Shown here piece after piece: positions 57,644 to 64,000 of a stretch of 64,000 nucleotides of DNA. The translations under genes were made by a program, and so were the position numbers. This stretch comes from DT-110 sp030148525 (GTDB taxonomy: Bacteria; Bacteroidota; Bacteroidia; Chitinophagales; Saprospiraceae). Each line of letters starts with the position of its first letter. Position 1 is the stretch's first letter. The stretch covers positions 806,001-870,000 of the forward strand of contig OZ245751.1 in the NCBI GenBank assembly GCA_965227445.1. Direction: 5' to 3'. Under the pieces are notes generated by a model. The model saw nothing but the letters and a program-made list of their open reading frames with translations, did no database searches and was not told the origin of the DNA.

Positions 57644-59026
57644 ATGAAGCCCAAACTCGTTATCGCCGGAGCTACCGGATTTATTGGTCGGTGGTTCATC
57701 GAGCGGTACAAACACAAATACCATATCGTTGCCTTATCGCGGCGAAAAGCCATACCCGATACCTCTGACCCGGAGGTCACCTGGCGGCAGGTCGAATTAT
57801 ATTCCTTGTCACAGACCACGGCGGCCCTGAAGGATGCCGATTACGCTCTGTATCTCGTCCATTCCATGCAACCCAGAACTCGCTTGAGTCAAGGGACTTT
57901 CGATGATACCGACGTGTTGCTGGCCGATAACTTCGCCCGGGCTGCGGAAGCCAATCAGCTAAATCAGATCCTTTTTTTGGGAGGTATTCTGCCTCAGGGG
58001 GATATGGAGTATTCCCGGCACCTCAGATCGCGCTATGAAGTCGAAAAAACACTGAGTTCCGGCTCGGTTCCGCTCACGGCACTGCGGGCAGGTATCATTG
58101 TAGGACCCGGTGGATCCTCTTTTCGGATTATGGAAAAACTGGTACGGCGCCTGCCTGCCATGATCTGCCCGAGCTGGACCAAGTCCTCGTCATCTCCGGT
58201 GGCTCTGCGTGATATGCTGCAAATGATCGATTACTGCCTGGGGCGCCCCGCAATGTACGACCAGGCCTTTGATGTAGGTGGCTCCGATGTGCTCACATAC
58301 GTTGATATGATGCGCACCGTAGCTGACTTGATGAAGAAAAAGCGTCTGATCACAACCGTGCCGTTTTTCAAGCCGGGGTTGTCGAAACTCTGGGTGGCTA
58401 CTTTTGCGGATTCCAGCAGAACTCTCGTTTCTCCGTTGATCGAAAGCCTTCGCTACGACTTACCAGTTTCGGATAATAAACTGCTGGAACAATTTCCCAA
58501 CCGGAAATCGTTCAGGGAGTCAGCCGAGCGCGCTCTCTTCGAAAAAGATACAGTACCGGCTCTACCTAAATTTGAGGATCAAAAACCACTGCCTAATGAG
58601 CGAAACACGGTCCGCTCAGTACAGCGATTACCAAACCCCAACGACCGGTCGGCCATTTGGGTAGCTCGTCGCTATCAGACCTGGTTGCCCAGATTCTTTC
58701 GATACTTGATCAAAGTAGATCTTCAGGGCGAAAACTCCGTGTTCCGTATCGGTTCGCTGGAATTACTGCGGTTTCGTTTTATCGAAGATCGCAGTGATCA
58801 GGATCGGCAGCTCTTTTATATCGTTGGCGGCCGCCTGGTCAAACGTCGCGATTACGGATGGCTTGAGTTTCGCAGGGTCCTGGATGGACGGTACGTGATC
58901 GCAGCTATCCATGAGTTTGTGCCCACCTTGCCCTGGTTTGTTTACGTGCTCACCCAAGCCATCGTCCATCTCTGGGTGATGGATCGCTTCGGGAAATACC
59001 TTGACAGGTTAGAGGTTAGAGGTTAG
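57644..59026 (+). CDS. NAD(P)-binding Rossmann protein with C-terminal SRPBCC/DUF2867-like region
   Basis: A 460-residue protein. Residues 1 to about 300 are an atypical SDR-type fold starting KLVIAGATGFIGRWFI, with later VGPGGSSFR. Residues about 310-455 resemble the DUF2867-type C-terminal domain found with these proteins. The substrate is unknown; relatives are annotated NAD-dependent epimerase/NmrA-like. I start at the ATG at 57644, since the upstream frame is the REP array. The last five residues (LEVRG) and the stop are encoded by the heptamer repeat at 59004-59082. Confidence 0.78.
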   Translation: MKPKLVIAGATGFIGRWFIERYKHKYHIVALSRRKAIPDTSDPEVTWRQVELYSLSQTTAALKDADYALYLVHSMQPRTRLSQGTFDDTDVLLADNFARAAEANQLNQILFLGGILPQGDMEYSRHLRSRYEVEKTLSSGSVPLTALRAGIIVGPGGSSFRIMEKLVRRLPAMICPSWTKSSSSPVALRDMLQMIDYCLGRPAMYDQAFDVGGSDVLTYVDMMRTVADLMKKKRLITTVPFFKPGLSKLWVATFADSSRTLVSPLIESLRYDLPVSDNKLLEQFPNRKSFRESAERALFEKDTVPALPKFEDQKPLPNERNTVRSVQRLPNPNDRSAIWVARRYQTWLPRFFRYLIKVDLQGENSVFRIGSLELLRFRFIEDRSDQDRQLFYIVGGRLVKRRDYGWLEFRRVLDGRYVIAAIHEFVPTLPWFVYVLTQAIVHLWVMDRFGKYLDRLEVRG

Positions 59027-59082
59027 AGGTTAGAGGTAACCTCTAACCTAACCTCTAACCCCAAACCTCAAACCTCAAACCT
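59004..59082. repeat. heptamer-repeat hairpin element, copy 3
   Basis: The left side has four tandem GGTTAGA heptamers, the centre GGTAACCTCTAACC, and the right side CCTCAAA heptamers ending CCTGATT. It spans the stop codon of the plus-strand gene and ends 2 bp before the stop of tex on the other strand. It has the same design as 665-767 and 25404-25487. Confidence 0.85.
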
Positions 59083-59084
59083 GA

Positions 59085-61229
59085 TTACGCTTGCTTCATC
59101 GACAACTGAATCCTGCCCCGCTTGAGGTCGACATCCATTACCTTCACCGATACCTGTTGGTTCAGGCTGACAACTTCCGCGGGATTGCGGACGAAACGGT
59201 TAGCTAGCTGGGACACGTGGACCAAGCCGCTTTCCTTTATCCCAATGTCGACAAAGGCTCCAAAATTGGTGATGTTGTTCACGATTCCCGGTACCACCAT
59301 ACCTGGTTGCAAATCATTGATCGTCTGTATGTTGGCAAACTCAAAGGACTTGGCTTTTCCCCGGGGATCCAGACCGGGCTTTTCCAGCTCCTTCATAATG
59401 TCTTTGAGGGTGGGCAATCCGGTGTCCTTGGTTACGTAGGATTGCAAGTTTATTTGCTTGCGCAGTGAGGGCTTGTCGATCAATTCCTGAACGGTGCAAT
59501 TCAGGTCAGAAGCCATGCGCTCGACAATGTGGTAGCTCTCCGGGTGAACGGCCGTATTGTCGAGCGGGTTGCTTGCTTGCCGTACCCTCAGGAATCCGGC
59601 AGCCTGCTCGAAGGCCTTGTCGCCCATTCGCTTTACCTTCATCAATTCCTGGCGGCTGCGGAAAGCGCCATGCTCCTTGCGGTAGATTACGATGTTTTTG
59701 GCCAGAGCCGGACCCAGGCCTGATACGTAGGTGAGCAGGTGTTGACTGGCTGTATTCAGGTTTATACCCACGCTGTTTACACAGCTCTCCACAACCTGGT
59801 CAAGACTTTCTTTCAACCGGGGTTGATTCACATCGTGCTGATATTGCCCGACGCCGATCGATTTTGGATCGATCTTGACCAATTCAGCCAATGGATCCAT
59901 CAACCTGCGTCCGATGGAGACAGCTCCCCGAACTGTTACATCTTGCTCAGGGAATTCTTCACGAGCTACCTCGGAGGCCGAATATATGGAGGCACCACTC
60001 TCATTGACCAGAAACATGTCTACCGGTCGTGCAAACGAGATACTCCGGCAGAGGGCCATGGTTTCGCGCCCGGCGGTACCATTGCCAATGGCCAGGGCGT
60101 CGATCTGGAATTGCTGGACGAGGTGTTCCAGGGTTTTGATCGATTCGGTTGTTCTCTTTTGGGGAGGATGGGGGAAGATGGCAGTATTGTCCAATAGATT
60201 TCCATTATCATCCAGAACGACGACCTTGCAGCCGGTGCGGAATCCCGGGTCGATCCCCAGGATGCGTTTTTGCCCGAGGGGAGGTGACAGCAGGAGCTGT
60301 CGCAGGTTTTCGGCGAATACCTGAATGGCCTCTTCGTCGGCCGTTTCCTTTGAAAGCCCTCTGAACTCCGTTTCTATGGACGGGGCCAACAACCGATTAT
60401 AGGCATCTTCCAGTGCGAGCTGTACCTGCTTGCACGCTGCATTTTGCCCCTTGACTATCCGTCGTTCCAACTGATAGAGGGTGTCTTCCTCATCGGGCTG
60501 AATCAAGACGCGCAGTATGCCTTCTTCTTCCCCACGCCGTATTGCCAGCATCCGGTGAGAAGGGCATTTTTTCAAAGGTTCCTCAAAATCGAAGTAGTCC
60601 TGGTATTTAGCTCCTTCCTCTTTCTTACCACGGGCGACCTTCGACCGGATGGTTGCGCCTTTACGGAATTGCCGACGAACGGTATTCCGGACCTGCTCGT
60701 CTTCGTTTATCCATTCGGCAATGATATCGCGAGCTCCCTGTAGTGCTTCTTCCACATCGGGAACATCGTCGGTGAGGAAGGAAGTGGCTGCTGAGGCAGG
60801 ATCGGTTTTTTCTGCTTGCGCAAAAAGCTGTTTAGCCAGAGGCTCCAGCCCTTTTTCGCGGGCCTTATCTGCTCTGGTCTTGCGCTTGCGTTTATAGGGC
60901 AAGTAAATATCTTCGAGCGTGGTGGGGTCATAGGTTTTTTCAATGCGTTGCCGCAGTGGATCGGTGAGCTTTCCCTGCTCCTCGATTGCTTTCAGGATAG
61001 TTTCTTTTCGGGATTCCAGGTCTTGCCATTTCTTGGCTTCCCGCTGAATGTCGGCAATCTGTACCTCATCGAGCGATCCGGTCATTTCTTTGCGGTAGCG
61101 GGCGATAAAGGGAATAGTTGAACCTTCGTCGAGCAGGCTTAATACGGACGTAATTTGACGCGGTTGGATGCCCGTGTTCTCCTGAATTAAAGCGATGTGT
61201 TTATCGGGGCGTTTGGTATTGGCAGTCAT
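59085..61229 (-). CDS. tex: Tex-family RNA-binding transcription accessory protein
   Basis: A 714-residue protein with the Tex architecture: helical N-terminus, YqgF-like RNase H fold (about 325-450, ILGIDPGFRTGCK), helix-hairpin-helix pair (about 480-560, SQHLLTYVSGLGPALAKNIV), and a C-terminal S1 domain (about 640-714, VVPGIVNNITNFGAFVDIGI). Tex binds nucleic acid and affects transcription and stress tolerance. The start is the ATG at 61229. It is divergent from the secreted protease at 61424. A GNRA word lies at 60813. Confidence 0.92.
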   Translation of the reverse strand: MTANTKRPDKHIALIQENTGIQPRQITSVLSLLDEGSTIPFIARYRKEMTGSLDEVQIADIQREAKKWQDLESRKETILKAIEEQGKLTDPLRQRIEKTYDPTTLEDIYLPYKRKRKTRADKAREKGLEPLAKQLFAQAEKTDPASAATSFLTDDVPDVEEALQGARDIIAEWINEDEQVRNTVRRQFRKGATIRSKVARGKKEEGAKYQDYFDFEEPLKKCPSHRMLAIRRGEEEGILRVLIQPDEEDTLYQLERRIVKGQNAACKQVQLALEDAYNRLLAPSIETEFRGLSKETADEEAIQVFAENLRQLLLSPPLGQKRILGIDPGFRTGCKVVVLDDNGNLLDNTAIFPHPPQKRTTESIKTLEHLVQQFQIDALAIGNGTAGRETMALCRSISFARPVDMFLVNESGASIYSASEVAREEFPEQDVTVRGAVSIGRRLMDPLAELVKIDPKSIGVGQYQHDVNQPRLKESLDQVVESCVNSVGINLNTASQHLLTYVSGLGPALAKNIVIYRKEHGAFRSRQELMKVKRMGDKAFEQAAGFLRVRQASNPLDNTAVHPESYHIVERMASDLNCTVQELIDKPSLRKQINLQSYVTKDTGLPTLKDIMKELEKPGLDPRGKAKSFEFANIQTINDLQPGMVVPGIVNNITNFGAFVDIGIKESGLVHVSQLANRFVRNPAEVVSLNQQVSVKVMDVDLKRGRIQLSMKQA

Positions 61230-61423
61230 GGTGTATTCTTTCGTAAAAAAACGGGATTAAAGGTAGGATTTGTCTGGCAATACAGGCTGCTTACCGCGCC
61301 GAAGTTATCCACACTGGATGAGGTACTTTTGGCCAATTGGCTGACAAATACCGGCGCCTCTCTTTTTGTTTGCCTGTAACTCGTGGGAAATCCCATATCT
61401 TTAAACCCCACAACCTCGGACAC

Positions 61424-64000
61424 ATGCGCTTGATCCTGATATTAGGTATTTGTTTGTTTTTTTCATTATCACTCCACTGTCAACCGGACAACCGGACACC
61501 GGGCATTGATTTTTCGGCCTTTCGGCAAAAAATAATGCAGCGTGATTCCGCAACCATCAGGGTATTACTTCCCAATCAGGCAGGGGAACTGATTCCTGTG
61601 ACCCTGGTTCCGGCACAGATACTACCTTCCTCTCTACAAGCCAAGTATCCAACTCTTTCGGCATGGCGTGGGATCGCCCTCGATGGAAGTCAATGGCGGG
61701 TACGTCTGGAAAACCATCCCAATGCCGTTCAGCTGGAATGGATCAAGGGCCGACAACGCGAACGCCTGACCTGGAAGGAGACTAAGCTGGAAACGGAGTC
61801 GAGAATAACAACGGCAGATATTCCAAAGATGCCTTGCCGATGGCAACCTTCGGGTCAGTCAGCCTCATTGCGATCAGCTCTCCCTTTGGAGCAAGAACGT
61901 TGGACCCTGCGGTTGGCAATGACGACCACGTATTCGTTTACTCAGTACCACGGTGGATCGAAGGAGCAAACTCTGGCGGCCCTGGTCACCATTGTGAACC
62001 GACTGAACGAAGTATACGAACGCGATATTGGCATTCGCTTTGTGATTCCCGATGGTCAGGATACCCTGATCGTTACGGATCCGAATACCCTCGATCTGCC
62101 CTTTGGCAGCGAAGACCTGGTCAACCAACGCTTCATTGACGAACGATTGGGATCCGAAGGTTACGATATCGGTCATATCCTGGATGGTGGTAGTGCAGGA
62201 GGCTACGCTATCCTGGGCAGTGTATGTGATGATCGGGAAAAAGCAAAAGGCTACACGGCGGCACCCTCGGGGTCTGGTGATTTTCTGGTTATTGATTTTT
62301 TAGCCCACGAATTAGGCCATCAGCTCGGAGCTACCCACACTTTCAATGGTATTGGGGGCAGCTGTGCCTTTAATAGATTCGACCCAACGGCCGTAGAGCC
62401 CGGCAGTGGCAGTACGATAATGGGCTACGCCGGCCTGTGTGGTACCGACAATTTACAAGCAGCTTCCGATGCCTATTTTCACGTGGTAAGTACGCAACAG
62501 ATATCCTTTCTGGCTACCTCCAGGGCTGCCGAAGGCTGTGGTGAATTAGTTCCGATAGAGAATCAGCTACCCACGGTGACTGGTCTTCCGGAGGGGCAAA
62601 CGATCCCCAAAGGAACACCCTTTCAATTGCAGGCCGAAGTAGTGGACCCGGAAGGACAACAGCTTTTGATGAGTTGGGATGAGGTTGATAACGGTGAGGG
62701 TAGTTCAATCAATGTTCCGGAATTAATCGGACCACTCTTGCGCCACCGTCCACCGGATACTACAGCCCTGCAGGTGTTTCCCAGTTGGCGGGGACTGGTG
62801 ACCGGCCAACTCGATCCCGGTGACCAACTCCCCGGTGCTTCCCGGGATATCAACTTCGAACTGTATATCCGGAATGCTGGTGAACAGGGGATGGTGCGCC
62901 GGATGGCATCCATTCCACTGGAGGTTACGGATAAGGCCGGCCCTTTCCGGGTGTTAGGGACGCGCAATGAGGTGTCCTGGATTCCCGGCGACCTGGAGCG
63001 AGTTTTCTGGGATGTGGCAAATACGGATCAGCCTCCTGTCAATGCCCGACAAGTGGATGTATGGCTGGTAAGCGAGCGTGATGAGAACCAACGGTATTTA
63101 TTGGCTGAGGGCTTACCCAATGTTGGCGAAACCCTGATTGAGGTTCCCGATAGCCTTCCGGATGACCGGTATTACGTAACGGTTCAGGGGCACAACCATT
63201 TATTTTTTGGCCTAAGCCCCTACGCCATTCGACTAGTACCGGATAGCTCCACCCTTTTTGCCGCTGGTATTTTTCCGGAGGCCCCTGTCTATTGCCAAAC
63301 CGATACCGGTCAGGTACAACTCCGAATAGGCGGGGTAGGGGAGGTCCAGGGAGAGCCAGCAACGTTTCGGGTAAGGGCCACCGAAGGGTTGATCGTACAA
63401 CCCGATACGGGGACTATTTCCAGGGATGAGCTTTTATCTCTGGAGGCTTCTTTCACCGGGACAGGCGCTGCGGGTCGGAATCTCGTAGATGTTGATGTCT
63501 ATTCACCGGAGGGCGAAAAGATCACCCTTACTATACTGATTGAGTCTCAACCGCCGGTAGGCGAAATGCCTGTCCTCCGGTTGCCAGTAAATGGGGCCGG
63601 GCAGGTAGTACCAATTGCCACCCAACTGAGTTGGAATGGCCTGGCAACCACCGATACTTACGAATTGAGGTTATTGGATACCGATGGGCAGGAACAGGTT
63701 TGGACTGTCAACGATTCCGTTTTTGTTTTACCCCGGGAGCTACAGGCTGCAAAGCCTTATTCGTGGCAGGTGCGCGGCAAGAATACTACCTGTGGTGCCG
63801 GACCATGGTCTGAGTTATCCACCTTTACCACCCGACAATACGATTGCGATACCATTGCGATTAGGGACACCTTCCAATTCGGCTCTATTCCTTTTACAAA
63901 TATAGAATTCAGTGTAGGGTTGGAAAGTCCGATCACCGACCTAAATGTCCTGGCTATCGACGGGGCATACGAAGGCCCCGAAGATCCTGGTTTTCGTCTG
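61424..64000 (+). CDS. secreted reprolysin-like (M12B) zinc metalloprotease, 3' end outside window
   Basis: The frame from the ATG at 61424 is open to the window edge (859 codons) with no stop, so the C-terminus is missing. A signal sequence (MRLILILGICLFFSLSL) is present. The catalytic motif is HELGHQLGATH (H295, E296, H299, H305), the HExxHxxGxxH of metzincins; upstream segments include a propeptide-like region. The region after about residue 380 is built of beta-rich, Ig/fibronectin-like repeats (SWNGLATTDTYELRLLDTDG), typical of secreted Bacteroidota proteases with a C-terminal sorting tail. A weak TAnnTTTG-like TATCTTTA (61396-61403) with TTTG 23 bp upstream could be the promoter; confidence in that is low. 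Confidence 0.88.
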   Translation, partial: MRLILILGICLFFSLSLHCQPDNRTPGIDFSAFRQKIMQRDSATIRVLLPNQAGELIPVTLVPAQILPSSLQAKYPTLSAWRGIALDGSQWRVRLENHPNAVQLEWIKGRQRERLTWKETKLETESRITTADIPKMPCRWQPSGQSASLRSALPLEQERWTLRLAMTTTYSFTQYHGGSKEQTLAALVTIVNRLNEVYERDIGIRFVIPDGQDTLIVTDPNTLDLPFGSEDLVNQRFIDERLGSEGYDIGHILDGGSAGGYAILGSVCDDREKAKGYTAAPSGSGDFLVIDFLAHELGHQLGATHTFNGIGGSCAFNRFDPTAVEPGSGSTIMGYAGLCGTDNLQAASDAYFHVVSTQQISFLATSRAAEGCGELVPIENQLPTVTGLPEGQTIPKGTPFQLQAEVVDPEGQQLLMSWDEVDNGEGSSINVPELIGPLLRHRPPDTTALQVFPSWRGLVTGQLDPGDQLPGASRDINFELYIRNAGEQGMVRRMASIPLEVTDKAGPFRVLGTRNEVSWIPGDLERVFWDVANTDQPPVNARQVDVWLVSERDENQRYLLAEGLPNVGETLIEVPDSLPDDRYYVTVQGHNHLFFGLSPYAIRLVPDSSTLFAAGIFPEAPVYCQTDTGQVQLRIGGVGEVQGEPATFRVRATEGLIVQPDTGTISRDELLSLEASFTGTGAAGRNLVDVDVYSPEGEKITLTILIESQPPVGEMPVLRLPVNGAGQVVPIATQLSWNGLATTDTYELRLLDTDGQEQVWTVNDSVFVLPRELQAAKPYSWQVRGKNTTCGAGPWSELSTFTTRQYDCDTIAIRDTFQFGSIPFTNIEFSVGLESPITDLNVLAIDGAYEGPEDPGFRL

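Overview
The window looks like chromosomal DNA of a Bacteroidota bacterium, probably a Saprospiria/Lewinella-type lineage. The grounds are roughly even base composition, few clear Shine-Dalgarno sites, and families typical of the phylum: a ~465-residue arginine decarboxylase, permease-DtxR fusions in metal ABC operons, PAS-rich hybrid kinases, PD40-amidohydrolases, and kinases with an HNIRSHS-type H-box. I see no rRNA, tRNA, prophage or CRISPR array. Family assignment is by eye; the genus is a guess.

Layout. 1-8 kb: 3' end of an alpha-glucan phosphorylase, arginine decarboxylase, a MazG-like pyrophosphohydrolase, a VWA/MoxR-ATPase pair, a REP-associated transposase with its palindromes, and an ABC-F ATPase. 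8-20 kb: M28 and M48 peptidases, a PLP decarboxylase, a barrel-like protein, a small membrane protein, a large propeller-amidohydrolase, and an AraC regulator with a Rossmann dehydrogenase. 20-25 kb: a two-component pair, a TlpA-like thioredoxin and an AI-2E-type exporter. 25-30 kb: a four-gene Mn/Zn-type ABC operon whose first permease carries a DtxR-like regulator, behind a short palindrome that may be its operator. 31-37 kb: a hybrid kinase, a second kinase and a single-domain receiver, probably one phosphorelay. 36-42 kb: a methionine block (MetZ, OsmC, SAM riboswitch, MetY, MetX) and a 2-hydroxyacid dehydrogenase. 42-54 kb: a SNF2 ATPase, an Uma2 protein, pyruvate carboxylase coupled to an effector-associated-domain (EAD11-like) protein, and a RamB/ScfR-like regulator divergent from PEP carboxykinase. 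Pyc and PckA together form the pyruvate-oxaloacetate-PEP node. 54-64 kb: an S10 peptidase, an IS200-type transposase inside two REP arrays, a Rossmann NAD-binding protein, Tex, and a secreted reprolysin-like protease that runs off the end.

The most unusual signal is not a gene. A 14-base word, TTTT followed by a 3-bp stem closed by a GNRA loop (for example TTTTGGCGAAAGCC), occurs at least 23 times on both strands, in several reading frames, with compensatory stem changes. Other small-element layers are present too: heptamer-repeat hairpins in convergent intergenic gaps, two unrelated REP/transposase systems, and a terminal-inverted-repeat element in two copies.
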